NCBI RefSeq assembly: GCF_019857225.1
Contig: NZ_JAFJSY010000006.1
Coordinates: forward strand, 62,001 to 126,000
Direction of reading: 5' to 3'
From: Streptomyces plumbidurans
GTDB lineage: Bacteria; Actinomycetota; Actinomycetes; Streptomycetales; Streptomycetaceae
Length of the DNA: 64,000 nt
Position numbers and translations under genes: made by a program. Below are positions 50,946 to 59,779 of this stretch, piece after piece (positions within the stretch are counted from its first letter, which is position 1; every line of letters begins with the position of its first letter). The notes below the pieces were generated by a model. That model did not search any database. It was not told where the DNA came from and saw only the letters and a program-made list of their open reading frames with translations.

Positions 50946-52070
50946 ATGCAGACGGAGCTGAGCAAGAAACTGGGAGTCGAGCACGCCATCTTCGGCTTCA
51001 CGCCGTTCCCCGCCGTCGCCGCCGCCATCAGCCGGGCCGGAGGCTTCGGAGTGCTCGGCGCGGTCCGCTACACCGCCCCCGACGACCTCAAGCGCGACCT
51101 GGACTGGATCGAGGCCCATGTCGAGGGGCGCCCCTACGGCCTGGACGTGGTGATGCCCGCCAAGAAGGTCGAAGCCCCGAAAAATCAGACGCTGACCGAG
51201 GCCGAGATCGAAGCCATGATCCCCGAGGCGCACCGGCAGTTCGTCAAGGACACCCTCGCCAAGTACGGCGTGCCCGAACTGGCCGAGGGCGACGCGACCG
51301 GCTGGCGCATCACCGGCTGGATGGAACAGGTCGCCCGCAGCCAGCTCGACGTCGCCTTCGACTACCCGATCCGGCTGCTCGCCAACGCCCTCGGCTCCCC
51401 GCCCGCCGACGTCATCGCCCGCGCCCACGAGCAGGACGTGCTCGTCGCCGCGCTCGCGGGCAGCGCACGGCACGCGCTCAAGCACAAGGACGCCGGCATC
51501 GACATCGTCGTCGCCCAGGGCTACGAAGCCGGTGGCCACACCGGCGAGATCGCCTCCATGGTGCTCACCCCGGAGGTCGTCGACGCCGTCGGCCCACTGC
51601 CCGTGCTGGCCGCAGGAGGCATCGGCAGCGGACAGCAGGCCGCCGCCGCGCTCGCCCTCGGCGCCCAGGGCGTCTGGCTCGGCTCGATCTGGCTGACCGT
51701 CACGGAGGCCGACCTCGCCTCGCCCGCGGTCACCCGGAAACTCCTCGCCGCCGGCTCCGGCGACACCGTCCGCTCCCGCGCCCTGAGCGGCAAACCGGCA
51801 CGCCAGCTCCGTACCGAATGGACCGACGCCTGGGACGACCCGGCCGGACCCGGCGCCCTGCCCATGCCCCTGCAGGGCCTTCTCGTCGCCGACGCCCTCA
51901 CCCGCATCCAGAAGTACGAGGTCGAGCCGCTGCTCGGCACGCCCGTCGGCCAGATCGTCGGCCGGATGAACAGCGAACGCAGCGTCCAGGCAGTCTTCGA
52001 CGACCTCACGCGCGGCTTCGAGGAGGCCGTCGACCGCATGATCCGTATCGCCGGAAGGAGCGGCACGTGA
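50946..52070 (+). CDS. Nitronate monooxygenase-like FMN enzyme
   Basis: The 374-residue protein is an FMN TIM barrel of the NMO/2-nitropropane dioxygenase family: an N-terminal AAAISRAGGFGVLGAVRYTA, then DIVVAQGYEAGGHTGEIASM, and VLAAGGIGSGQQAAAALALG with GAQGVWLGSIWL. The His in GGHTG is the usual base. In actinobacteria, many NMO-like proteins lie beside CoA ligases, where they may act as enoyl reductases rather than on nitronates. GTGA overlap with the acyl-CoA synthetase gene shows one operon. Confidence 0.92.
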   Translation: MQTELSKKLGVEHAIFGFTPFPAVAAAISRAGGFGVLGAVRYTAPDDLKRDLDWIEAHVEGRPYGLDVVMPAKKVEAPKNQTLTEAEIEAMIPEAHRQFVKDTLAKYGVPELAEGDATGWRITGWMEQVARSQLDVAFDYPIRLLANALGSPPADVIARAHEQDVLVAALAGSARHALKHKDAGIDIVVAQGYEAGGHTGEIASMVLTPEVVDAVGPLPVLAAGGIGSGQQAAAALALGAQGVWLGSIWLTVTEADLASPAVTRKLLAAGSGDTVRSRALSGKPARQLRTEWTDAWDDPAGPGALPMPLQGLLVADALTRIQKYEVEPLLGTPVGQIVGRMNSERSVQAVFDDLTRGFEEAVDRMIRIAGRSGT

Positions 52071-53620
52071 CGAGTACGCCCCCCGTCGGATTCTGGGCCC
52101 AGGCCGCGGCCGATCCCGACCGTCAGATCCTTGTCGCGCCCGACGGCGAGCAGTGGACCGCGGGCCGGCTGCACGCCGCCACCAACCGGATGGTGCACGG
52201 CCTGCGCGCCGCCGGACTGGAACGCGGCGACGCCTTCGCGGTGGTCCTGCCCAACGGCGTCGAGTTCTTCACCGCCTATCTGGCGGCCAGCCAGGCCGGG
52301 TTCTATCTCGTGCCGGTCAACCACCACTTCGTCGGCCCGGAGATCGGCTGGATCGTCGCCGACTCCGGCGCCAAGGTGCTGATCTCCCACGAACGGTTCG
52401 CGGACGCGGCACGGCACGCGGCCGACGAGGCCGGGCTTCCGGACACCCACCGGTACGCCGTCGGCACGGTCGAGGGATTCAGGCCGTACGCCGAACTCCT
52501 CGACGGGCAGCCGGAGTCGGCGCCCGAGCACCGCGAACTCGGCTGGGTCATGAACTACACCTCGGGCACCACGGGCCGCCCACGCGGCATCCGCCGCCCG
52601 CTGCCCGGCAAGACCCCCGAGGAGGCCTATCTCGGCGGCTTCCTCGGCATCTTCGGCATCAAGCCGTTCGACGACAACGTCCATCTCGTCTGCTCGCCGC
52701 TCTACCACACCGCGGTGCTCCAGTTCGCGGGCGCGTCCCTGCACATCGGCCACCGGCTCGTCCTGATGGACAAGTGGACCCCCGAGGAGATGCTCCGGCT
52801 CATCGACCGTGAGAAGTGCACGCACACCCACATGGTCCCCACCCAGTTCCACCGGCTGCTCGCCCTGCCGGAGGAGGTCAGGCGCTCCTACGACGTCTCG
52901 TCCATGCGGCACGCCATCCACGGCGCCGCCCCCTGCCCGGACCATGTGAAGCGGGCGATGATCGACTGGTGGGGCGAGTCGGTCGAGGAGTACTACGCGG
53001 CCAGCGAGGGCGGCGGCGCCTTCGCCACCGCCGAGGACTGGCTGAAGAAGCCCGGCACCGTCGGCAAGGCCTGGCCCATCAGCGAACTCGCGGTCTTCGA
53101 CGACGACGGCAACCAGCTGCCCGCCGGTCAACTCGGCACCGTCTACATGAAGATGAACACCGGCGGCTTTGCCTACCACAAGGACGAGGCCAAGACGAGG
53201 AAGAACCGCATCGGCGACTTCTTCACCGTCGGCGACCTCGGCTACCTCGACGAGGACGGCTATCTCTTCCTGCGCGACCGCAAGATCGACATGATCATCT
53301 CGGGTGGCGTCAACATCTACCCCGCCGAGATCGAGTCGGCCCTGCTCGCCCACCCCGCCGTCGCCGACGCCGCCGTCTTCGGCATCCCGCACGACGACTG
53401 GGGCGAGGAGGTCAAGGCCGTCGTCGAGGCGGCCCCCGGCCACGAGCCCGGACCGGCCCTCGCCGCCGCGATCCTCGACCACTGCGCCGACCGACTCGCG
53501 GGCTACAAACGGCCCAAGAGCGTCGACTTCATCACCGAGATGCCCCGCGACCCCAACGGCAAGCTCTACAAGCGGCGGCTGCGTGACCCGTACTGGGAGG
53601 GCCGTGCGCGAGCCGTGTGA
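52067..53620 (+). CDS. Acyl-CoA synthetase (FadD4-like AMP-binding ligase)
   Basis: The 517-residue protein is an ANL ligase: P-loop motif MNYTSGTTGRPRGI, MKMNTGGFAYHKDEA, and the hinge FTVGDLGYLDEDGYLFLRDR, then ISGGVNIYPAEIESALLAHP and the catalytic Lys in GKLYKRRLRDPYW. It makes acyl-AMP then acyl-CoA from a carboxylic acid. It forms an operon with the NMO-like gene. No carrier protein domain, so not NRPS. Substrate could be a fatty, aromatic or steroid acid. Confidence 0.94.
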   Translation: MTSTPPVGFWAQAAADPDRQILVAPDGEQWTAGRLHAATNRMVHGLRAAGLERGDAFAVVLPNGVEFFTAYLAASQAGFYLVPVNHHFVGPEIGWIVADSGAKVLISHERFADAARHAADEAGLPDTHRYAVGTVEGFRPYAELLDGQPESAPEHRELGWVMNYTSGTTGRPRGIRRPLPGKTPEEAYLGGFLGIFGIKPFDDNVHLVCSPLYHTAVLQFAGASLHIGHRLVLMDKWTPEEMLRLIDREKCTHTHMVPTQFHRLLALPEEVRRSYDVSSMRHAIHGAAPCPDHVKRAMIDWWGESVEEYYAASEGGGAFATAEDWLKKPGTVGKAWPISELAVFDDDGNQLPAGQLGTVYMKMNTGGFAYHKDEAKTRKNRIGDFFTVGDLGYLDEDGYLFLRDRKIDMIISGGVNIYPAEIESALLAHPAVADAAVFGIPHDDWGEEVKAVVEAAPGHEPGPALAAAILDHCADRLAGYKRPKSVDFITEMPRDPNGKLYKRRLRDPYWEGRARAV

Positions 53621-53715
53621 CGGGCGTCGCCGTGCCATGCATTCGGTGACCCGCCGGGCCCGCGACCCCGCCACATGCTTGACCTGACCCGGTGCCGGAC
53701 CGAGGATCATCAGTC

Positions 53716-55212
53716 ATGACGCAGGGACAGGGCAGCACGGTGGACGGGGTGCTGCGGCGCAGCGCCCGGCGCACTCCCGCGCGCGTCGCGGTGGAGTACC
53801 GCGACCGCTCGTGGACGTACGGGGAACTCGACGAGGCCGTCTCCCGGGCGGCGAGCGTCCTGCTCGGCCTGGGCCTCGCCCCCGGTGACCGGGTCGGCGC
53901 CTACGGCCACAACTCGGACGCCTATCTGATCGGCTTCCTCGCCTGCGCCCGCGCGGGCCTGGTCCATGTGCCGGTCAACCAGAACCTGACCGGCGACGAC
54001 CTCGCCTACATCGTCGGCCAGTCCGGCAGCTCGGTCGTCCTGGCCGACCCCGATCTCGCCGACCGACTCCCGGACGGCGTACGGACGTTGCCCCTGCGCG
54101 ACGCCGAGGACTCCCTGCTGGCACGGCAGGCGACGGCGCCCGCCTACGACGGGCCCGAACCGCGCGCAGAGGACCTGGTACAGCTGCTGTACACCTCCGG
54201 CACCACCGCCCTGCCCAAGGGCGCGATGATGACGCACCGCGCCCTGGTCCACGAGTACTTGAGCGCGATCACCGCCCTCGACCTCAGCGCCGGCGACCGG
54301 CCCGTGCACTCCCTGCCGCTCTACCACTCGGCACAGATGCATGTGTTCCTGCTGCCGTATCTCGCCGTCGGTGCCACGAACATCGTCCTCGACGCGCCCG
54401 ACGGCGACCGGATCTTCGAACTGATCGAAGCGGGCCGGGTGGACAGTCTGTTCGCGCCGCCCACGGTCTGGATCGGCCTGTCCAACCGCCCGGACTTCGC
54501 GACCCGGGACCTGTCCGGACTGCGCAAGGCCTACTACGGGGCGTCGATCATGCCGGTGCCCGTCCTGGAGCGGCTGCGCGAACGGCTGCCGAAGCTCGGC
54601 TTCTACAACTGCTTCGGGCAGAGCGAGATCGGCCCCCTGGCGACCGTCCTCGCGCCCGACGAGCACAAGGGCCGCATGGACTCCTGCGGCCGCCCCGTCC
54701 TGTTCGTCGACGCGCGCGTGGTCGACGAGGACGGCAAGGACGTCCCCGACGGCACACCGGGCGAGATCGTCTACCGTTCCCCGCAGTTGTGCGAGGGCTA
54801 CTGGGACAAGCCCGAGGAGACGTCCGCCGCCTTCCGTGACGGCTGGTTCCACTCCGGCGACCTCGCCGTGCGGGACGCGCACGGCTACTACACGATCGTC
54901 GACCGGGTGAAGGACGTCATCAACTCCGGTGGCGTACTGGTCCCTTCACGCCAGGTCGAGGACGCGCTGTACACGCACGAGGGCGTCGCCGAGGTCGCCG
55001 TGATCGGCCTGCCCGACGAGCGCTGGATCGAGGCCGTCACCGCCGTCGTCGTCCCGCGCGGCGAGGTCTCCGAGCAGGACCTCATCGCCCACGTCCGTGA
55101 GAAGCTCGCCCACTTCAAGGCGCCGAAGCGAGTGGAGTTCGTGGACGAACTGCCGCGCAACGCGAGCGGGAAAATCCTCAAACGGGAGCTGCGGAACCGC
55201 TTCGCCGGGTGA
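53716..55212 (+). CDS. Long-chain acyl-CoA synthetase (FadD-type)
   Basis: The 498-residue protein has the ANL core LLYTSGTTALPKGAMMTHRA, the aromatic loop FYNCFGQSEIGPLATVL, WFHSGDLAVRDAHGYYTIVD, the hinge VKDVINSGGVLVPSRQVEDA and the catalytic Lys in NASGKILKRELRNR. Close to the FadD/CaiC group; it would activate fatty acids or similar. ATG 53716 follows GAGGATC. It starts 95 bp after the previous ligase, so could be part of the same transcript or separate. Confidence 0.93.
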   Translation: MTQGQGSTVDGVLRRSARRTPARVAVEYRDRSWTYGELDEAVSRAASVLLGLGLAPGDRVGAYGHNSDAYLIGFLACARAGLVHVPVNQNLTGDDLAYIVGQSGSSVVLADPDLADRLPDGVRTLPLRDAEDSLLARQATAPAYDGPEPRAEDLVQLLYTSGTTALPKGAMMTHRALVHEYLSAITALDLSAGDRPVHSLPLYHSAQMHVFLLPYLAVGATNIVLDAPDGDRIFELIEAGRVDSLFAPPTVWIGLSNRPDFATRDLSGLRKAYYGASIMPVPVLERLRERLPKLGFYNCFGQSEIGPLATVLAPDEHKGRMDSCGRPVLFVDARVVDEDGKDVPDGTPGEIVYRSPQLCEGYWDKPEETSAAFRDGWFHSGDLAVRDAHGYYTIVDRVKDVINSGGVLVPSRQVEDALYTHEGVAEVAVIGLPDERWIEAVTAVVVPRGEVSEQDLIAHVREKLAHFKAPKRVEFVDELPRNASGKILKRELRNRFAG

Positions 55213-55268
55213 CGGGATACACAACAAGTCTCATTTCATACCTGGTACGGCCGCCGTTACCATGTCTC

Positions 55269-56813
55269 ATGTATACGGCAGGAGGGCACAAACCAGGCAT
55301 GCGATGCTGTTTCCCCGCCCCTCTCGCCGCCCTCGCCGGCGTCCCCGGCCCCTGTGAGGTGCTGCGTTCGGGAGCACTGCTCGCCCCCGCCCTGCTCAGG
55401 GCCGCCTCCGCCGCCCGCGCGCGTCTCCCGCACCACCAGACCGTCGCGGCCGTGCACCTGGAACTGGTCACGCTGACCGAGGACCGGGCGATCATCACGT
55501 GGTACACCGGAGTGCCGGGCACCGACGACGGCTTCGGCCACATGCTGCCGGCCGTCACGGAGGGCGAGGTCGTCTACGGCACCCACCCCGGCCGTCTCGA
55601 CCGCGTCGCCGGAGAGGATCGGCTCACCGCGCACCACCATGTGGAACTCACCGGTCTCGAACCCGGGCAGACGTACTACTACCAGGCGCGATCCCGCGGC
55701 GCGGCCGCCCGGCCCACCACGCTCCACCTGGTCCGGGGCAACGCGGCGGGCACCTCACGGCACGGTCTGGGCTCGCTCGGCGGGCCGTACTCCTTCACCA
55801 CGCCGCAGCCCCCGCCCGGCCGGCACCTGATGACCCTGGCGCTCTGCAACGACCTGCACCTCGGGGAGACCATCGCCGGGCTGGTGACCGGTTTCCCGCT
55901 GTTGCGCGGGATCTCGCAGGAGCCGGGGCTCGCGCCCTATCCGGAGATGATGAGCCGGGCCCTGGTCGAGGAGGCCCGCAGGCGAGGGGCCGACCTGCTG
56001 CTGGCCGCGGGCGACATCTCGGCGGGCGGCGGGGAACGGGACCTGGCCGAGGCCAGAGCGATCCTGGACGGGTTCGGCACCCACGGCGAGGAGTACTTCG
56101 TCGTACGGGGCAACCACGACCGGCCCGGGTCCGGCGACGGCCGGGGCGACGACGGCGACACCTTCCGGCGCGGCTTCGGCGGCGAGGACGAGCCCGGGTA
56201 CTTCGCGCGCGAGCTGGGCGGGTTGCGGCTCATCGGCCTCGACACCTACGAGAAGCCGGGCAACGGCGCCGACTCGGGCGGTCTCCGCGCCGAGCAACTG
56301 TCCTGGTTCCGCGGCCGGTTGCGCGAGAACCGGGACCAGCCCACCCTGGTCTTCGGCCATCATCCACTGATCGTGCGGGACTCCCTCTTCCCGGTCGGCG
56401 CGGGCCAGCGCATGGGCCGCCGCCAGGCGCGCGAGATCGTCGAGGCCTACGCCGCCACCCCCGGAGTCTTCCTGCACCACGCGGGCCACACCCACCGCAA
56501 CAAGCGCACCCTGCTGCCCCACGCCCCGCACGTGGCCCTGCAGGAGGTCGGCGCCGCCAAGGAGTACCCCGGCGGCTTCGCCCTCCTGCGCATCCACTCC
56601 GGCGGCTACGCCCTGAACTTCTACAAGGCCCGCACCACCGAGGCCCTGGAATGGGGCGAACGCAGCCGCCGCATGGCCGCCGGCCTGTGGCCCCACCACG
56701 CCCTGGGCCGCTCAGTGAGCGACCGCAACAGCATCGTCTTCCGAGACCTGTCCGGCCTCACCCACCCAACTCCGCCGCCCCCGGCAACAGCTGTCCCGGA
56801 ACTACCCGCCTGA
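55269..56813 (+). CDS. Metallophosphoesterase with N-terminal FnIII-like domain
   Basis: The 514-residue protein has an FnIII-like domain as in purple acid phosphatases (about 40-160; TEDRAIITWYTGVPG, HHVELTGLEPGQTYYYQARS) and a calcineurin-like catalytic domain: NDLHLGE (D-x-H), AAGDISAGG (GD), VRGNHDRPG (GNHD), FGHHPL and HHAGHTHRNK. These give all five metal-binding blocks. It is probably an extracellular or wall phosphatase or diesterase, though the signal peptide is not typical. ATG 55269 lies after TACCAT. Confidence 0.9.
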   Translation: MYTAGGHKPGMRCCFPAPLAALAGVPGPCEVLRSGALLAPALLRAASAARARLPHHQTVAAVHLELVTLTEDRAIITWYTGVPGTDDGFGHMLPAVTEGEVVYGTHPGRLDRVAGEDRLTAHHHVELTGLEPGQTYYYQARSRGAAARPTTLHLVRGNAAGTSRHGLGSLGGPYSFTTPQPPPGRHLMTLALCNDLHLGETIAGLVTGFPLLRGISQEPGLAPYPEMMSRALVEEARRRGADLLLAAGDISAGGGERDLAEARAILDGFGTHGEEYFVVRGNHDRPGSGDGRGDDGDTFRRGFGGEDEPGYFARELGGLRLIGLDTYEKPGNGADSGGLRAEQLSWFRGRLRENRDQPTLVFGHHPLIVRDSLFPVGAGQRMGRRQAREIVEAYAATPGVFLHHAGHTHRNKRTLLPHAPHVALQEVGAAKEYPGGFALLRIHSGGYALNFYKARTTEALEWGERSRRMAAGLWPHHALGRSVSDRNSIVFRDLSGLTHPTPPPPATAVPELPA

Positions 56814-56903
56814 CCTGACGCGCAGCGGGCCCACACCCACGGCCGCGGGCCGACGCCTCCGACGACAGGGCCAGGGCCGCGGCCCGCGCGCTTACGGTTA
56901 TTG

Positions 56904-57412
56904 GCGGCGGGTTCATGGCTACGCGCTGCGGGCTCGGCTGCCGGCCACGGGCCCGCGACTATCGGGCGCGGGTTCGCAACTCCGGGCGCAGACGGATGAC
57001 TTCGGTTGCGGGTTCGTGTCTACGGACCGTGGGCTCGGCTGTCAGCCGCGAGTTCACGACTGTCGGGTGCGGGCGCGCGGCCCTGGCCACGGGTTCATGG
57101 ACACGGACCTTGGGCTCGACTGTCAGCCGCGGGCTCGCGACTATTGGGCGAGGACTCGCGATTCCGGCCGTAGGACTACGACTCCAAGCGTAGGTTCACG
57201 GCTGCCGGCCGCGGGCTGACGAGTCCCTGCGCAGGCTCGCAATTCCGGCCGTAGGCCGACGACCCCGGGTCGGGGACTTGCGACGGCCCGCCACGGGTTC
57301 ACGGCTTTGGGCCGCAGGCCCAACGGCCCCCGGCCGCAGGCCAGCGACTCCCGGCCGCAGGCCCAACGGCCCCCGGCCGCAGGCCAGCGACTCCCGGCCG
57401 CAGGCCATCCCC
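56904..57412. repeat. Minisatellite of about 25 degenerate 19-24 bp units
   Basis: The whole interval is built from head-to-tail units around GCGGGCTCGCGACTCCGGCC, varying in length from 19 to 24. The copies at the right end are the most alike: 57311-57353 and 57354-57396 are an exact 43 bp duplication. Unit length is not a multiple of three, so long open frames through it are not genes. It fills most of the 598 bp between the phosphoesterase and paaK. Confidence 0.85.
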
Positions 57413-58704
57413 TACCCTCGCAGATCCACGATCCGCCGGATCTTCCCCACCGACCGTTCCAGCGTTTCCGGTTCGACGATCTCCACCGCCACCGACACCC
57501 CGATGCCGTCCTTCACGGTGGTCGCGATCGACCGGGCCGCGGCGTCGCGTGTCTCGGGGGTTGCGTCCGTGCGGGCCTCGGCTCGGATGGTGAGGGCGTC
57601 GAGGCGGCCCTCGCGGGTGAGGCGGAGTTGGAAGTGGGGGGCTACGCCGGGGGTGCGTAGGACGATCTCCTCGATCTGGGTGGGGAAGAGATTCACGCCG
57701 CGCAGGATGACCATGTCGTCGCTGCGGCCGGTGATCTTCTCCATACGGCGGAAGACGCGAGCCGTGCCGGGCAGCAGGCGGGTCAGGTCGCGGGTCCGGT
57801 AACGGATCACCGGCATCGCCTCCTTGGTGAGCGAGGTGAAGACCAGTTCCCCCTCCTCACCGTCGGGCAGCACCTCCCCGGTGATCGGGTCGACGATCTC
57901 CGGATAGAAGTGGTCCTCCCAGATGTGCAGCCCGTCCTTGGTCTCCACGCACTCCTGGGCGACCCCCGGGCCGATCACCTCCGACAGGCCGTAGATGTCG
58001 ACCGCGTCGATCGCGAACCGCTCCTCGATCTCGTGCCGCATCTGCTCCGTCCACGGCTCGGCGCCGAAGATCCCGACCCGCAGCGAGGTCGAGCGCGGGT
58101 CGACGCCCTGCCGCTCGAACTCGTCGAGGAGCGTGAGCATGTACGACGGCGTCACCATGATGATCCCGGGCTGCAGGTCCTGGATCAGCTGGACCTGACG
58201 GGACGTCATCCCTCCGGAGGCCGGGACGACCGTGCAGCCGAGCCGCTCGGCGCCGTAGTGCGCGCCGAGGCCCCCGGTGAACAGCCCGTAGCCGTACGCC
58301 ACATGCACCGTGTCACCGGGCCGCCCGCCCGCCGCGCGGATCGAGCGCGCCACCATGTCGGCCCACAGGGAGAGATCGCCCTCGGTGTAGCCGACGACCG
58401 TGGGGCGCCCGGTCGTGCCGCTGGAGGCATGGATGCGGCGGATCCGGTCCCGGGGGACCGCGAACATGCCGTACGGGTAGTTCGCCCGCAGGTCGGCCTT
58501 GGTGGTGAACGGGAACCGGGCCAGGTCGGCGAGGCTGGTGCAGTCCTCGGGGCGGACGCCCGCCTTGTCGAAGGCCTCGCGGTAGAAGGGCACCTGCTCG
58601 TAGGCATGCCGCAACGACGCCCGCAGCCGCTCCAACTGCAGCTCTCGCAGCGCCTCGGCGTCGAGCCGCTCCCCGGCATCCAGCAGATCCTGCGCACCCG
58701 CCAT
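57412..58704 (-). CDS. paaK: Phenylacetate-CoA ligase family protein
   Basis: The 430-residue protein matches PaaK: LREYQLxRLR-like N-terminus (LRELQLERLRASLRHAYEQV), the P-loop HASSGTTGRPTVVGYT, IFGAEPWTEQMRHEIEERF, DIYGLSEVIGPGVAQEC, and the C-terminal hinge KITGRSDDMVILRGVNLFPT. It activates phenylacetate or a related aryl acid to CoA. No other paa genes adjoin. ATG 58704; a PaaR-like palindrome lies 38 bp upstream. Confidence 0.95.
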   Translation of the reverse strand: MAGAQDLLDAGERLDAEALRELQLERLRASLRHAYEQVPFYREAFDKAGVRPEDCTSLADLARFPFTTKADLRANYPYGMFAVPRDRIRRIHASSGTTGRPTVVGYTEGDLSLWADMVARSIRAAGGRPGDTVHVAYGYGLFTGGLGAHYGAERLGCTVVPASGGMTSRQVQLIQDLQPGIIMVTPSYMLTLLDEFERQGVDPRSTSLRVGIFGAEPWTEQMRHEIEERFAIDAVDIYGLSEVIGPGVAQECVETKDGLHIWEDHFYPEIVDPITGEVLPDGEEGELVFTSLTKEAMPVIRYRTRDLTRLLPGTARVFRRMEKITGRSDDMVILRGVNLFPTQIEEIVLRTPGVAPHFQLRLTREGRLDALTIRAEARTDATPETRDAAARSIATTVKDGIGVSVAVEIVEPETLERSVGKIRRIVDLRG

Positions 58705-58741
58705 CGGGACCTCTCCCTGGCCGACCGGGTAGGCCCGGACG

Positions 58742-58755
58742 ACCGATCATTCGGT
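58742..58755 (-). promoter_or_regulatory. PaaR-like palindrome upstream of paaK
   Basis: ACCGATCATTCGGT has ACCGA/TCGGT arms and fits the ACCG-N2-CG-N2-CGGT pattern reported for Corynebacterium PaaR except at one central base. It lies 38 bp before the paaK start, so phenylacetyl-CoA control is plausible. Confidence 0.5.
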
Positions 58756-58820
58756 AGTTCTGTTCGGGATCAGTAATTCAGGCCAGGTCGGCGCAGGCAA
58801 GTGGTCCGGCCATGGTTTCC

Positions 58821-58844
58821 CGCATCCGCATCCGCATCCGCATC
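58821..58844. repeat. Four perfect copies of CGCATC
   Basis: A 24 bp hexanucleotide repeat in the 217 bp between paaK and the hydrolase gene. It could change in number by slippage. It lies about 77 bp before the hydrolase ATG. Confidence 0.85.
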
Positions 58845-58921
58845 CGCCGCAACGGTCCGCGAAACGCCCGGCGCCGGAAAACCGTTGCGGTCCGCGACCG
58901 CGGCCCACGAGGATCGGCGCC

Positions 58922-59779
58922 ATGCCGACCTTCAGTGCCCCCGACGGAACCGAACTCGCCTATCACCTGCGCGGCGAGGGCCCTTCGCTGGTCGTCCTGC
59001 CCGGCGGACCGATGCGCGCCTCCGCCTACCTCGGCGACCTGGGCGGACTCACGGCGCACCGCCGGCTGGTCCTGCTCGACCTGCGCGGCACCGGCGACTC
59101 GGCCGCACCGGCCGATCCGGCGACGTACCGCTGCGACCGGCTCGTGGACGACGTGGAGGCGCTGCGCGTCCATCTGGGCCTTGAGCGTATGGATCTGCTG
59201 GCGCACTCGGCGGGCGGCAGTCTCGCGATGCTCTACGCCGCCCGGCACCCCGAGCGGGTGTCCCGGCTGGTGCTGGTGACCGCCATCCCCTGGGCGCTGG
59301 GGATGCCGGCGACACCGGAGCACCGGCTGGCGGCAGCGCGGCTGAGGAGCGCCGAGCCGTGGTTCGACGAGCTGTTCCCCGCCTACGAGGAATGGCTCAC
59401 GGGCCGGGCCGACTTCGACCCGGCCTTCGCGCCCTTCTTCTACGGCCGCTGGAACACCACGGCCGCGGGGCACGACGCCCGCGCCGAGGACGAGTTCAAC
59501 GACGACGCCGCCGACGTCTACGGCTCCGACGGCGCCTACGACCCCGAGGCGACCCGCGCCGCACTCGGCGCGGTCTCCGCCCCCGTCCTCGTCCTCGCCG
59601 GCGAACTCGACGGCGGCCCCCGCCCCGAACTCGCCCGCGCCGCCGCCGACGTCTTCCCGAACGTGGAGATCACCGTCCAGCCCGGCGCCGGCCACTACCC
59701 GTGGGTGGACGACCCGCAGTGGTTCGCGGGCCGGGTGGCCGGGTTCCTCACTTCGGCTGCGGCCCGTACGCCGTCATGA
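58922..59779 (+). CDS. Alpha/beta hydrolase, proline-iminopeptidase-like
   Basis: The 285-residue protein has LPGGP near 26-30 (oxyanion loop), DLRGTGDS near 53-60, the nucleophile elbow HSAGGS (Ser96), and catalytic His in GAGHYPW near the end, with an acidic residue in AGELDGG. The DLRGxGxS motif is typical of proline iminopeptidases and related esterases. ATG 58922 follows GAGGATC. It overlaps the convergent LtaS-like gene by 32 bp, which is unusual. Confidence 0.92.
   Translation: MPTFSAPDGTELAYHLRGEGPSLVVLPGGPMRASAYLGDLGGLTAHRRLVLLDLRGTGDSAAPADPATYRCDRLVDDVEALRVHLGLERMDLLAHSAGGSLAMLYAARHPERVSRLVLVTAIPWALGMPATPEHRLAAARLRSAEPWFDELFPAYEEWLTGRADFDPAFAPFFYGRWNTTAAGHDARAEDEFNDDAADVYGSDGAYDPEATRAALGAVSAPVLVLAGELDGGPRPELARAAADVFPNVEITVQPGAGHYPWVDDPQWFAGRVAGFLTSAAARTPS

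Noticed and set aside
52067..55212. Possible NRPS adenylation modules
   Set aside because: Both are stand-alone ligases with terminal Lys motif, without carrier or condensation domains, and lie next to CoA-metabolism genes.
57278..57802. Frames of 60-170 codons through the minisatellite on both strands
   Set aside because: Repeats of 19-24 bp change frame, the products are Arg/Pro/Gly runs, and no ribosome site is present.
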